Positions 1-13,430 of a stretch of 64,000 nt of DNA are shown piece after piece. The notes beneath the pieces were generated by a model. That model did not search any database. It was not told the origin of the DNA and was given only the letters and a program-made list of their open reading frames with translations. The position numbers were made by a program, and so were the translations under genes. Within the stretch, counting starts at the first letter, position 1. Every line of letters starts with the position of its first letter. This stretch comes from Symsagittifera roscoffensis (taxonomy: Eukaryota > Xenacoelomorpha > Acoela > Convolutidae): NCBI RefSeq assembly GCF_963678635.1, contig NC_087066.1, positions 19,189,996-19,253,995 of the forward strand. The letters are read 5' to 3'.

Positions 1-735
1 AATGTGGCTAACTGATCGTCAAGGATTTGAAAGCTCATCTGCTTGCTCAGAGCTGTTTTTTTTTGAAGACGATCTCTCTCATTCTTTACCTTCTCCACCT
101 TCATTCTTCCTAATTTAGACTCCATTGTCTTATCGAATGCTGAATTAACAATCAGCTTGTAAACTGCGACATTTTGTAGGCGGGTGTTGAGGTGAGTTTT
201 CCGAGGTGAGCTGTTTTTAGTCCCAGCTAGGATGCAGGATCATCGAACCTTTTGGCACCTTTAGCAGTGTGGTGATTCCCATTTCCCCAACTTGTCGACT
301 TGCTCGTTGCTCATTATACTGATGTCCACTACTTCACGAGAGGGGGCAAGAGGTTAATCAGCGAAGAAGTCATGAAACTCTTCAAGCTATATAACGCCAC
401 TCGGAGTTTTCGCTGGTGAGCAGTATGTCATCCAATATTTTTTGAACTATTGAAAAATTGTTTAATGCCAAAAGGCAGTGTTTCAGTATCCCTCGTACAA
501 AAAATTCGCGGCAATTTTGAGGTTGTAGTTTGATGGTTCTGAAGGTAAAAAAAATCTCAAGGTATTTATTGTTTGCTTTGAAAAATTGGCGTGCCTAAAC
601 CGACGACATGCCTCATCGTATCATTTGCTGCACAAAGTCCAGAAGTTCGCGATCTGTTAAGAATTTGAGGTCGGGCTTACAAACTTTTAGAAAGGTGTCC
701 CCGGAAGCTTTACGAAAAACTTCGAAAACTGAAGC

Positions 736-2146
736 AAGTAATTAAACATCTGTAGTCAAGTGCAAGTCCTGGTGCAAGTTCAGTGATTACTTTTCGGGCA
801 TGATTGTACTTGCTTCTTGTAACACTCAGATCCCCTCCTGTTAGACTCCTCTTCCACATTGCTCGCGGGGGAAATCAAGTTTCTCGGAATTTTTTGATAT
901 AGTTGAAGTATGAGTAGAGGTAATGCCCTTTCTGTTTCAACATACGCACTTTTTTGGAAGAGTGGCCGAGTGTATCAAAATAGTTCTCCAGCAGAAAAAA
1001 CTTTTCGATGAACAAGTTATTAAAAAATTTAGGCAGCGGCGCTAGCATGAATCAATTTGAGTTAATGAATCTCAGACCTTTATAGAGCTTTTTGATTCTT
1101 CCTTTCTTCCTATAAATTGTGATTGTCGAGGACATCTATTTTTTTTTTCAGATGCGGGTATCATAGAAGAAGTGTTTTCCGAATAGTTTTTTGCCAGCAC
1201 TTTGATTACAAAATGTAAGTCATTATTTGACAAATTATGAGCTACCACTGGAGTGTATTTTTCATGTTTTTTTATTGACGTTACACTCATTATTGGCTCA
1301 ACCCAGGAATTTGTTGTTGTAATGGCATTGATAAAGTTCCACTTCATCATTGTCGGAAAATTCGATCTCGCATAACCTACAAACCGTAGCATCTTGCCGT
1401 TCCTGGCCTGTTATACGTGGACTGTTATAAGTAATTAAACATCTGTAGTCAAGTGCAAGTCATGGTAATCATCAAGTGGACAACACTTCAGTTCAGTGAT
1501 TACTTTTCGGGCATGATTGTACTTGCTTCTTGTAACACTCAGATCCCCTCCTGTTAGACTCCTCTTCCACATTGCTCGCGGGAGAAATCAAGTTTCTCGG
1601 AACTTTTCGATATAGTTGAAGTATGAGTAGAGGTAATGCCCTTTCTGTTTCAACATACGCACTTTTTTGGGGGAGTGGCCGAGTGTATCAAAATAGTTCT
1701 CCAGCAGAAAAAACTTTTCGATGAACAAGTTATTGAAAAATTTAGCCAGCGGCGCTAGCATGAATCAATTTGAATCAATGGATCTCAGACCTTTATAGAG
1801 CTTTTTGATTCTTCCTTTTTTGTATGTGTGCTTTTATATATAAATTGTGGTTGTCAAGGACATCTATTTTTTTTTTCAGATGCGGGTATCATAGAAGAAG
1901 TGTTTTCCGAATAGTTTTTTGCCAGCACTTTGATTACAGAATGTAAGTCATATTTTGACAAATTATGAGCTACCACTGGAGTGGATTTTTGTTATTTTCC
2001 TATTGACGTTACACTCATTATTGGCTCAACCCAGGAATTTGTTGTTATAATGGCATTGATAAAGTTCCACTTCATCATTGTCGGAAAATTCGATCTCGCA
2101 TAACCTACAAACCGTAGCATCTTGCCATTCCTGGCCTGTTATACGT
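736..2146. repeat. Tandem duplication of about 0.7 kb inside the PolB pseudogene
   Basis: Unit 1 runs 736-1418 and unit 2 runs 1429-2146. Both begin aagtaattaaacatctgtag and end tgttatacgt. They match almost base for base, apart from a short T-rich insertion in unit 2 near 1825 and scattered substitutions. Each carries the same PolB block on the minus strand (CRLCE to the KGHYLYSY region). The duplication therefore arose after the polymerase landed here and is fairly recent. Confidence 0.9.
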
Positions 2147-2727
2147 TGAAAGTAGAATATTTCCTTTTTTCCCCGTAAAATTGGTCTTGCTTACAATTCA
2201 AAGGAGCTAATTAGCTCCTCCATCACATTCGGTCCTTTTTAAGCTCATACTTTCACAGGTCTTTACTCCCAATTTCGATTACTGCTAAGGCGTAGCCACA
2301 CGGTTAATGGATTTCAATTGTTTGCGTTTTAAATTTTTGCGGATCAGATTGCGGTCGTATACCGGCAAGAGCAGTGACTCCAATTCAAAGTAGGTTACTC
2401 TGGGTATCTACCAACGACGTTCATTTTTTGAATTTGTGGTCATTTTTTCCCGGCATGGGCATTGTAAGGAAGACATCTTCGTCTTGGTAGCACAGTTCTT
2501 GATGTCTTTTCAGAGTTTGGAACGAAGCGCATGTCCGAAAAGATTTGCGGCAAATCTCAGGTTGAAATTGGTGCACTTTGTGCCGCACGTTCTCGATCAG
2601 TTTCTGGAGATCATTTATCAATACGTAGTGATACTTTGACCCATCTGTCAGAAACAACATAACCACAATCAGAATAGTAATGGCTCTGCTCGGCTCTTTT
2701 AAGAGCAGCAATTCGCGATCGTTAAAT

Positions 2728-2846
2728 CTGAACAGAAAAATGAATTTTATATCTAGTTTTGATGTTTTTACAGAGAGGTTTGAACAGGAGGAGAATATTA
2801 ATGAGGAGGTATTAAGAGTTTTAAAAGGCAAGTAGAATTTGCTTAC
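2728..2846 (-). other. Probable intron in the Polinton PolB pseudogene
   Basis: On the minus strand the coding block ending in NVF reaches a gtaagc donor (2846-2841). Coding similarity resumes after a pyrimidine-rich ttttctgttcag acceptor ending at 2728. Joining the flanks keeps the reading frame through an arginine codon, and the PolB-like sequence continues in register. The 119-base interval is AT-rich and has no PolB similarity. Short introns with T-rich cag acceptors are usual in small-intron animal genomes. The alternative is a random insertion with fortuitous splice sites. Confidence 0.6.
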
Positions 2847-3640
2847 CGAAAGACGTTGACTTGACAAAACTTCAGCTTTTCAAATCTGTCTATATCCACC
2901 AGACCCACTGGCATTTTGTGTTCCGCATTGGTTTTCACAATTCCTTCTTTATCGAGATCGAAGGTTGAAAAATTGTTTTTCTCCAGCCACCATCTAGATG
3001 TGGGGTTGAAGTCCCAGCTTCATCTAGATCTTTAGTGTTGATATTCGTGAGCAAATTAGAAGCAGCGCAGAGTGCATCAGGTAGCTCGAGGTAGAATCCT
3101 GCTCTTGTTGGCAAGAAGACCACGGAACTGATTTCCAGTCCTTCATCTCGATCATTAATCCATCCGCTACCATGAGAAGAGAACGAATTGACTTGGTTGA
3201 CTATTTGCTCAATCAGTTCCAAGTTTTGATCCCCAGCTATTCCCTCGAAGTACACTGTCAATGTCTTATCTTGAAATTAGCATAGTCCTTTCGTAGTTTC
3301 CAGTGTCCCTTCTTGCACAGTAGAAAATTTGATCATCGCCAATTCCATGTGGAATTGTGTTTTGAATCATGACTTGAAGAAAATCCATTTCTTTTTCACC
3401 AATTTCGAGATCGTATTAGCGTAATTCCTCTCTGAACTCGTTTTGCGTTGGGGCGGCAGAAGAGGTTGTCTTGATGCAATCCTAACCTCTCAATGCGTGC
3501 TTCTTCAGCAGATGTTGTTGATAGCGTTCGCCGGTGAGAAATACTGTATGGCAATAGATACAATGAATACTGTAGGTCATGTCATCTGCCAGCTATATTT
3601 GCTCTCGGGCTTCCGACAAACCTTAGAATGATTCGAGACA

Positions 3641-5055
3641 AATTTGCAAACAGTTTGAGGAGGAAGCGGCAGAAACGTCTTGTGTTTTTTTTCTCATGTC
3701 TTTTCAAACTCCTTCTAGAGCTCAGTATTTTTCCGCACTGCAGGCAAAGAACAGGTGCTGCGATATAAGTACAGTTTGGCGTTATTTGTTGAAATTACTT
3801 GAGTAAGTTAGGAAAATTTTAAGATTGAAGTAAGACTGGTTTTGAAGAAGCAAAAACGAGATGTGACTAGGGCTAAGAACCGAGAGTTTTGCGAGTAAAA
3901 ACATGAAGAAGCCATTATTAAGAACTATACTTCGCCGTGAACTTGACAATAAGTACTATCTTTTCCAATAACAGGGTTTATTAGAGTTTTAAGTTCTTTT
4001 TTTCTCATCACCACAGTTAAGTGCAAAGGTTTTAAGTATTAAAAAACTGACTCAATTACAGCCTCAGACGTTTGCTGTTAGTTTTAAGGGAGATCGATAA
4101 TTTTCTTAAGGGTTTGCAATGTTTAAGAGAATGCTTTATTTTCAATTTAACATTTCAGCACTAAATTAAAAATTTTCAGGCTTAAAAAATTTTAAACTGA
4201 GACTAAAACTTATTCTGAATAATTTATACTTGGAAATTTTTTTTTATGATTCCAAGCCCACTTCATGTTTTGCTTAAATCGGTTTAATAAAAAGTAAAAA
4301 TATGAGATAAAAGTGTTCATGAAATGAAGCCTTCTTTTATATGACTCAATTGAAATATGAATTAGTAATTAACCAACAGACAATTTTGCAATGTGGATGC
4401 TTTGATAGTTGAGGCTTCATGATAAACATAAATTGTCATTTGAATATGTTTAAAAGACTTCAAAATCAAAGTTTTTTTTCATGTGATTCAAGTTACCACA
4501 AAGTTTTTCAATTCACGTCCCTCAAGAAACTAAAAAATGATCGTATGGTTTAAAAGAGAAACGCTAAACCCGCGCTAAAAATCTTGAGTTTTCAAGTTTT
4601 TTCCGTCATTTTTACCGTAAAGTCTTCATTCTCAATGCCAATTTGTGTTAAGGTTTGCTATAAAATTTTTAGTAGCTATCTGATTTCCAATTAGGTCAAG
4701 AGTAGAGTTTATAGTTAAAAAAATGTTTATAGCCTAATCAATGAAAGTAGACGCTTAAAAAGCATGATTTTTAAAAAAATATGATTTTTGTGTTGATAAA
4801 AAAAATTGTAAAAAAAATTTTTTGTCTCCAAATGCAATTAAACTATTCCTTATCATTTTGCCATAATCTTCTGAACAGGGCTAAGGATCATGTTCAGTTT
4901 TTGAAAAAAAAAAACATATTTGTTCATTTCTTCACGTTTTTTACCCAAAAAAAATTGTCATATTTACACACAAAACTGTGATTAAAGCAAAATTATGGCT
5001 CAAAACACTCTCTGTTACTGTGCTGCAGACCTGGCTAACCGCCTCGACGTATTAT

Positions 5056-5101
<46 letters not shown>

Positions 5102-5384
5102 GCGGAGAGTGTTTGAAAAACAAGCCAAATAAATATGGTTGGACTGCCAACATGAAATTTTTGGACCTTTCCGTATGTATTTTTCTTTTGAAAAGAAAGC
5201 AAAATCCTCAAAAATATATTCCATATAGGGTTCACTAATGAGCCAGTGTTCTTATCTCTTTCTCTTTCTCACTCTCATTATTTCTCGAATAACAACATTG
5301 GCGAAAAAATATTCTCGATTGATGATTTTTCTTAATTTTTTTTCGAGTTTTTTTTCTGACTTTTTGCTGAAGACATTGATGAGA
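3641..5384. other. AT-rich spacer with a GA microsatellite
   Basis: No coding region, RNA gene or element end was recognised. The stretch is AT-rich with long T and A runs. A (GA)n microsatellite with two GATA interruptions lies at about 5057-5101. Short ORFs over it encode only RERE or SLSL dipeptide repeats. Similarity to copy B of the large element begins at about 5385, so the spacer ends at that truncation point. Confidence 0.7.
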
Positions 5385-8300
5385 AACTGAATCACGATGA
5401 AGGAAATCGAAAAGAAAGAACCGGAAGATTCTTGACAACGAGGGCACCAATAGGACAATACGTAAAAATGTTCAGGCAGATAAAACCACCCCCAGGTCAC
5501 GTGAAAGAAAGAGCGTACCCGAAACAAGTGAATCAAGAAGGTGATGTTCAGGGATACGGTGGTTTGAAGGCAATAAGGAAAGACGAGACCATCTTTGCGG
5601 CGTATTACAAGGCAGAAATGAGGAAGGCAAAGATTATGATAGTCGCGAACTCAGCCTTCGTATATAATTCCATGTCTCTGTTTTGGCTTGATGTTATAAT
5701 GTTGGCAGCGGTCGACCTGGATCTAATGCAGTCGGTGTCAATGGCAATCGAGGTACAACGACAGACGGAAATGAACCCAATCACAGTCGTATTTGCTGGC
5801 ATGAACGACCATCTACACAGTAGGGGTTTCCTGAGCAGACTCAGAGAGCCTACGACAGCCGAAGACGCTGTATGGCCAGCTATAAAGGATAACCTCGAAT
5901 CAATGGGAGGTACACCCTGAAAGAAGGTGCCTTCACCATGATAACACCGAGAGCAGTTTTTGCACTGTCTCCGGGATATGCACATCTCCCGGATGGACTG
6001 AAGTTTGTATACGCGATGGTGGCGTTGCTCTCGGAAGGGAAATATGATGTGATCATATCTGCCCCAAATCGTGGAATAGAGATGGAGAACCTAAGATCAC
6101 TTAGGGCGGAATTACCTGCGGTGTGGTCTGACATCTCAAATGCGATGCGAGGACTCAAGAACCACTCACTACACATGTTAGTGTTTGACGAGGTACTGGG
6201 ATTGGAATTGTCAAACTTCAGCCGACAACTCAAGCTGAAACCAGGAATTGACGATGACCATCGAGTGATCGTAGCGATGTCAAACGATTTATGGTCTCAA
6301 GGAATGGAAGTAAAGGAGGAAGGAGAGAGAAGAAAGAATTCCAAGGAGACGAGAGCTCACTTGGAAGCGATGGTTTTGAGAACGAAACCAGAGACTAACA
6401 AGTGGCTGCACTTGACCCCTCGAATAGTCGCATTGGGCGCGGATGCTTTCGAGCGAGGCCCAGTGATGATCAGGAAAATCCATGCCACCTAGTGAAAGAG
6501 GTAAACCTGGCCAAAAATAATGACGAAAAGTCAGCTGAGTTCGTAAACAGAGTGTGCCAAGTTACCCTGGAAGCTTTCTGGACACAGAATGTAAAGGGAG
6601 AAGAAGGCTTTGACCGGACTGACAGCATGCTGAAAGGGTTAGGATCCCGATGGACCGCGTCCTTCTTGGCAAAAATTTACCCATCGCTTTCTCGATATCT
6701 GATAAAAGAATTCCTCCAAGCAGTTGTAGAAGTATCGATCGTTGAATTACTAGCCCTGTTCGTGACGTTTGGAGCAGAGAACTTCGTGAGAGGACCAGCG
6801 ATACTGCTCACCGAAGGTGTGCAGAATTTGCGACTAGATGGAATTCTAACGTTGATTGCGATAACACATGGAAACTGGGAGGATTGAATAATTTGACACG
6901 CTATCCGGAGCAAATGAGGGAGAACGTGAGAAAATTTGACATGAAGCGATCCACGAATTCCTGGAATAAGATAAGAGATTTGCGACATACTCTTTTCCAA
7001 TACCTCCTGCAGCAGAATCGCTTTGGACCAGGAGAGGATGGAACGATTCAGAGGGAGGAAGATGTGCGACGTCATGCTGGGGGCCTGCCCCTGCTAACTG
7101 ACCTGAGCTTAGCTATGAGGACTGATCCCTTAGCTTTGATCAGAGGAGCCACGGAGTTCGTGAAAGTGATATATGGTCCGGCAGTCACGTTTGCGTTCCC
7201 TGACGTTAAGGTGGAGGCTTACAGGAGGTCGGTGTTGCACCCGAACGTCATATCAGCAGTGGGCGGAAGTACACTTAACTGGTGTGAACAACACGCATTA
7301 CGAGAATTGATGAGTGAGGGCTTGTCATTCGCGAAGATATCAGAGCCGGAGATGACAGTCATAAACTTTGATGATCACTTCCGAGACAGGATGGGGGAAG
7401 TGGACAGAGGGCACATTGAGGTATTCCCAAAGCTCTGGAATCTAAGACCCTGCGATAAAACAAACGGCGAAGTCACAAGAATTTCTCGACTGACCGCAGC
7501 GTACCATAAATTGGGAGAAGAAACGAAGGTCTGGGGTGACTACAAGAAACTGCCAGAAGAGTTCCCGGAATTCCCTTTGATTTGAAGGATGTTGCTCGGA
7601 GCAGACTCCGTAGTACAAACCCCTAGGTTGAGAGCCTTTGAGACCAATGAGAGGAGGGTAGCGAAGTTCTCTGAGATGATGGACCCGTGTTTTGTGGGCA
7701 GAAACGCAGCAGTGCTGCAGTATACACAGTTTGCTTACACGGATGAAGCAACGAGGAGACGAATCAAAAATACAGCGACTCCAAAGCCTGGGAGGTTTGC
7801 CGAGGAATGGGCGAAACTGGATCTAGCCCCTATGATCATGAGAGGCAAGGCTGACTTACCAGAAGCCTCCCTAATCTTAACGAGTGTAAAACCAGAGTTA
7901 ACGGTGGGAGGAACACTGCAGAGTAGAACCATGCTAGAACTCTTCGGCTATGAAGAAGTCAAATTAGTTCACGGAGAGGAGGAAGATCAGTCAGCTGGCA
8001 GACTAGTTGTACCGAAATTTCCTGATGGTGCAAGGGATGAAGAGAAAGGGCCCTCAAGTTCAGGAAAGAATCCAAGACGAGACGATGGGCAGGGAGGAAG
8101 CCGTCGATCGGAAGAAACTTTGCAACACTATCCCGATCAAGCCGAGAAAGAGGACGATAAGGCTTCGACAGGAGGGATGTCCAGCCTGGACTTCAACTTC
8201 CTCAACGACTTCGAAAACGCACGGACTCGTTGAAAGCGACGACTGAGACGGCAGACGAGGGAACTTCCACGCTGGAACCCCCGTCGGCCTTCATGGGAAC

Positions 8301-11300
8301 GAACCGGAACTTGCTGGAGAGCAGCTCTCCGAGCAATTCTAAAAACACCGAACAGAAACTCGTGATGGAATCACCAAGGAGAAGAAGAATAGAAGGCACT
8401 GCCAGAGTACCTTTCTGGGGAACGTTGCCCGAAGAAGAGTGGGAAGTGCATCATAGAGACCATGAAAATACGACGGGATGCAGAATGGACAGAGTGGCCT
8501 TCATGGAAGAGGTCTGGACAGTAGTTCAGAGCTGCGGAACCCAGTCTATCTTGAAAACAGGTCTCAACCGACCACTATTGCGGGAAGTCCTTGACAAACT
8601 CGACGAGTGTGAAGGAAGATTGAGCGAGTTGCTGATCGACTCGGCCACTGACGAAAATGAGGCAAACTCTCCTATAAAGCTGACGAATCAAGAAGACAAG
8701 GGAGAAGTGGTATATCTATCAAGAACCCGAAAGGGAACGATGCGATCAAAAATGGTGATTGATAGGATGAATGAAATAAAATTGAAACTGGGCATCAAAA
8801 TGACATTGAGGAAAGCTGGGAAAACAAAGTTGGATTCCAAAATCTCGATGAAAACTGTCAACTCAGCCAAAAGAAAACGCGTTGAAGAAGCCAAATACTT
8901 GTGCAGGGTGATGATCGATTGCCTGGCACAGACAGGATGTTGACTGACGTAGCGATGGTGACACCCATTCTCATGGCAGGAATAAAGTCAGCCAGCTACA
9001 AAACCAAGAGAGGAGTGACCGCACTCCGACTGGAGCGACGTTAGATTAGAAATGGAGATACTTAGCCAATGCGGAGAGAGTACCCTTAAAGATTTCAAAC
9101 AGTCTCCCATGAATCACGGAAAGGGAAGCGTCGTAGGACAGCTAGTCCCAGTGGAATATAACCGACTGACAGTAGCGAAAACTGTATCGATTGATGAACA
9201 TGCCAGTGGATACATGGAGATGTTGGAATACAGAAAATCGGCCAGAGGACACTTAATTGCTCTGGAAGACAAAAGTGCCATAAAAGGTTATTTGGAGACC
9301 ATGACGCAAGGCACCACCCTGAAGCAGAAAGCGTAAGGGACACTGGTATTATCTGAAATGCACGCAGAAACGATCGAGCAGTTGGTGAGCCTTCCATTGA
9401 GGGCAGTAGTGTTACGATAATTCGAAGAAGAAATGAGAACCACGCCGAAGATACACGCTCTGATAGCCATACCCTATGTGAGAACAGAGTTACAACTGAG
9501 GTTCATTTGGTGCATGATTGGACTGACACGCAGGGAATATGATTCGGAAGAAAGAAAAAGATCTAAGGGAGAAAAGGTGTTCTTAATGACAAGTGTGAGA
9601 GATCTGATAACCCAAGAGGGAGCAGCAGTAGCGAGCATTCGATTTATGATAGAACAAATTTCAGTGCCAGCATTGAACACTTATGTCAAGATGCTAAGAG
9701 AAGGCGATGAACGAGCGAAAGCCTTGCTCTTGCTAGCACTTTTGGACATCCATCAGAGCAAGCCGATAGGAGTAAACATGAAGGAGCCTGTGGAGCTGGA
9801 GCCGATGACAAAGATTGACGAAATAAGGAGATTCTCTTACAAGGAGATGAGGCTCTCGAAAGAGGCGATCGAAAGGATTTTGGGAACACCGCCGAAATCC
9901 AGTGAATAATGTGAATCGATCAGGAAGAAATCATACAGTTACGTATCCGGAATCATAGGGATCGCGTTCAATCCTTTAATAAATGAGGACATACGCGATT
10001 GCTTCTTTGATTACGAGCAAGCAGTGTTGCTAAGATTCTGGACGTCAAGAATTGCAACGATATGAAAGCTGCTAATCAGCAGACCAAGCTGGGACTAGTC
10101 ATAGAGGAAAAGGTGACTGCACCTTCAGTGCCAAAATCTGACAACCGAGTGGAGTTTGGATTGGGATTCTCGGACGAATTGCTGAGAACGAGTTTGATGG
10201 TACTGTGGGAACTGATGAAACCAACCAGTCCTAACGCCGATTCGATATTGCGTGCGACACAAGACGTGCAGAGGGAACTGAATTCAGACTGTAATTTGCG
10301 TGACCTGAACATCATCTATAATTTGATGACAACAGCCTCTAAGAGCAACGGAGAAAACAAAGTAGAGTTGCCTGGCTGTGGACCAGAGGACTGGGTCAAA
10401 CCTGGTAGCTGTCTGGCAGAAGCCTGTGGACTGGAGGGTCACATCTCTGGAGGTCTGGATTGCGTAAAAATTCTGGAGAAACAACACAAGCAATTGACGA
10501 TATTGTTTGGGAACATTGTGATGAAGGCGAAAACAGAAACGGAATTGATTGCAGATTGCCATGGAGTAACCGAGGTGAATCTAGTGCCTGCACTAGGACT
10601 CTACAGCATGTTTGGTTCTTTAGAGTCACTGTTGAATCTAGAACAAGAACATGAAAACATGAGATTGTAACGACCATCAGTATAGAAGTGTTTCCGGGAG
10701 TGTTGCAAACCGAGCAGAAGTATATTGGAAAGTGGAGAGAAGCGATCGAGGCGGAAATTAACATCCGGCATAGTGAAACCTATCGTAGACCAACGGGAGC
10801 GAGATATTTAGTGGGATCAACTCTAGCTCAAATGTGCAGGATCAGATACCCACTGCATTTTGTAGCGGTGGATGTGAAAAGAACGGGAATGATCGTGGAT
10901 CAAGCTTTCTCAATGCCAAAATGGGTAAGAATAGCGAGAATGTCAGAAAATTTTTTTGAGTTGATGTGTAAAATGTTCTCAGCAGTTCCGGAGAGAACCA
11001 AAGAGGAATTAGAATCGATATTGGGAAAGAAGTTCATGGGATACGCTAGTGGGAACGTCTGTGACTTTTAAACACAAAAGCAGAAAGGATCAACAGTCAC
11101 GGATTACAATGCAGTAGATGAGAATGATGAATGGTAGATGATGGAGGTAGAACCATTACTGGAAGCTTCGGGAAAGCGTAATTGGAGGAGCATCATGTCA
11201 ACACATGATGAGTTCCCCTGCCATTGCTTGCTACAAACATGGGGCGTAGTAATCTGGTGTAGATACGGGGCTGTGGAGAGCTGCTCTCCATGGGTTTACC

Positions 11301-11955
11301 AGATTCATCACAGCCCATAACGATAGTGATAGTAGAAATTTTGATGGCCATACAATGGCTGGAAGCTCATGTAACAGAAAACAATAGACAGGAAACACCG
11401 ACGAAAGAACAGTTACTGGGATTGGATTGTCTAAAAGATTTAGATCTTTTTGAGACAATGTGCAGAATTTTGAACATTCCGATGGAAGTGAAAAAGATAT
11501 GGGCCAGATGACGACTGATGCCATGGTTCAGAGCCCACATGACAGCATGGTTGTACGAGTAGGCCAAGAAACATATGTCGAAGCACAGCAGAGTGTACAG
11601 TGCGTATCAGCTGGACATTGGAGCGGGAGCTTTTAAGCTAGCTTTTGTAACTCATCGGAATACAGTAACCACCGCGGTGAAGAGAACTTCTAGGACAAAT
11701 GAATGTGATGGACGGTAAAAAGACGAGATGTTGAAGGAAGACTTGGAGAGAAACGTGACGTTGTGCCTCCACAACAGCTTCTGCCGAAACAGAGAAACTA
11801 ACGTTGATCCTCTACCTTGTTGTAAACAAAGAGTAGAAGAGCAGAAATGTTGGAGGACTGCTTCCAACCATGTCAGAATAGCTACCGACGTATTGCAAGA
11901 CAAAGAGACTGAAAGTGCGGAGTCAATGTCGCAGGAGGAGATGATGGAACATTGA
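5385..11955 (+). pseudogene. Copy A of the giant ORF2 (5'-truncated, many lesions)
   Basis: This stretch matches copy B from about 40058 to 46663 in the same order and orientation, with many differences at third codon positions. It starts around codon 94 of ORF2, so the 5' end is missing. It keeps the three SGNH-like blocks: VANSAF at about 5645, GMNDHLHS at about 5799 and GIDDDH at about 6245. The reading frame is broken many times, for example at 5920, 6490, 7585, 8233, 8943, 9336, 9909, 10670, 11071 and 11511. The breaks differ from those in copy B. At 7380 copy A reads straight through the site where copy B has a frameshift, and at 5757 it has CAA where copy B has TAA. It is therefore useful for recovering the original reading frame. 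Function unknown. Confidence 0.85.
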
Positions 11956-13430
11956 CGAATGGCCGAAAATCAAGATGCAAAAAGGAAGAAAATTAGAAGA
12001 ATTTAGAAGTTTTAGAACTTCTAAACGACGAACAAAGAAGCAAACAAGGAAGCAACGAAAGAGAAGATGTTAAAACTCCGAATTGTTTTGTAAATGACAA
12101 AAACTCAAATGAGAAACAAAGCAACTAAGTTTGCAATTGAAACTGAAGAGAAAACATTAGTTGAGTTTTGAAGATTAAATAATTTGTTGAATTTATTAGT
12201 TTAAATTATCATTTCAGTTAGTGGCTTTAGAGACACCTACTATTTATTTAGAAAGGCTTGAGTGGAGAATATATTAAATTATTCTAGCCTGCATGATTGT
12301 TTTTAATCAACTAAGACGACTGATCACTTTGTGGTGACATGAAAGGCTTGGGTAATCTGTTGAAGAGGGAGATTATTTCATTGTTCCCTCTAACCATCGA
12401 GTTCTGTAATTTTATTATTCAGGACCAATAACAACTAAATTTCCGAAGTGAGGAGGCGCAGTAGGATAATTTTAGTTTGATGGTTGGCAGGGTTGTCCTG
12501 CGTCCCAACACTTTTTAAACCTAGGAGAAAACGTTTTAAATCGGGTCATAGACGTTAGAAGTCTAGAAAAATGTTTTATCTTAAGTTACAGTCTCGAAAG
12601 TGCAGATTAGTGGGAGAATTTGGAAGGCTATAATAGTGTAATATGATGCCATTTATATTCTGCAGTGAGTTGATATGACGTGGATAAAAGTGACTTTATG
12701 CATTTTGTAAATTCCGTTCGATGGGATTGTACCATTTTGATGAAGACTACGCGACTCAATGAGGACATTGACCAGGCTGTACGGGTATGTGGCATTCGAC
12801 CAAAATGGTCCAAATGCAATTTCGCATTCGAATTCGAATTTTTGCTTGGAACATCTAACTGGGAAGATTGATGGTTTTGATGGATTAGTGACGTTATTTA
12901 AACGATCAGACAAATCGAGAAAGGTTAGTTTTGACGAACATGCAAAATTTAAAAATTTCGATTTGGACATGAACGTCACGTAACCTTTTGTTATTTCGCA
13001 CTCACTGAAACGGCGAGAATACAACCACAGAATTCGTAGAGAACAACAGTAGTCTGAGTGACAACAACGACGAAACGGTAGAAGATTGAATTTGTGGTTA
13101 CAGATTGTCAGTAACCACTCCGAGTTGTAACGATTGTGCCGCTACAATCGTAACCGAGCAGTTCACAAGAATCTGGAAGAGTGTTGGAACGACGTGTCCA
13201 GCCTTCCGGAAAAAAATAAGAGTGTTATTTCTTCAGATTCCAGAATCCGTAAGGGTCTCGGGATTGGGACTTGAACTGTTTTATACAAAATTTTAGCTTC
13301 CCGGAATGTCTTGAGTTGAATTTGATTAATACGAAATTCGTTTTCAGATAATGAGAAGCTAGGAGTTAGGAAAAAGGATTGATTCATCTTCGATGGAGGT
13401 GATGATTTTTATCTACTGAACAAAAACAAT
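11956..13430 (+). repeat. 3' region of copy A, first part
   Basis: Noncoding sequence following the ORF2 stop, matching 46664-48120 of copy B and 18681-20130 of the duplicated copy. It begins with a small palindrome, agaagttttagaacttct (12005-12022), kept in every copy. At 13127-13154 it holds the 11-bp hairpin whose arms differ from copy B in a pairing-preserving way. Short ORFs here on both strands are not conserved as protein and look like chance. Confidence 0.75.
13127..13154 (+). other. Hairpin in copy A 3' region (covaries with copy B)
   Basis: Left arm 13127-13137, loop gccgct, right arm 13144-13154. Ten of eleven positions pair. Compared with 47827-47854 in copy B, two base pairs have changed on both arms so that pairing is kept (T-A to G-C and C-G to T-A). 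Confidence 0.65.

Larger units (their letters stand above)
1..3640 (-). pseudogene. Polinton/Maverick protein-primed type B DNA polymerase, decayed and partial
   Basis: Read on the minus strand from 3640 down to the window edge, the conceptual translation follows the order of blocks I know from Polinton/Maverick PolB. There is a possible C2H2 finger near 3560-3500. Next comes the N-terminal block with GSGW (about 3175) and a glycine/leucine-proline stretch (about 3110), then a MPVGLVDI-type block (about 2910). A KYHYVLI block with a following Cys/His zinc ribbon lies at about 2640-2480, and an ESLLLPVYD block at about 2380. A CRLCE...CH block lies in 1072-2146, LTDRELLDFV at about 660, and an NSAFDKTMES block near 120. 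The protein would replicate a protein-primed linear DNA element. Several stops and frame changes, and a duplicated internal segment, make it a pseudogene. It continues past base 1. Family assignment rests on motif order recognised by eye; no alignment was run. Confidence 0.8.

Noticed and set aside
5015-5235. ORFs over the GA microsatellite
   Set aside because: They encode dipeptide repeats on both strands and are produced by the simple repeat.
12628-13387. Short ORFs repeated at 19328-20087
   Set aside because: They are shared only because the DNA is duplicated at a 6700-base offset. They overlap on both strands and show no codon-type divergence.
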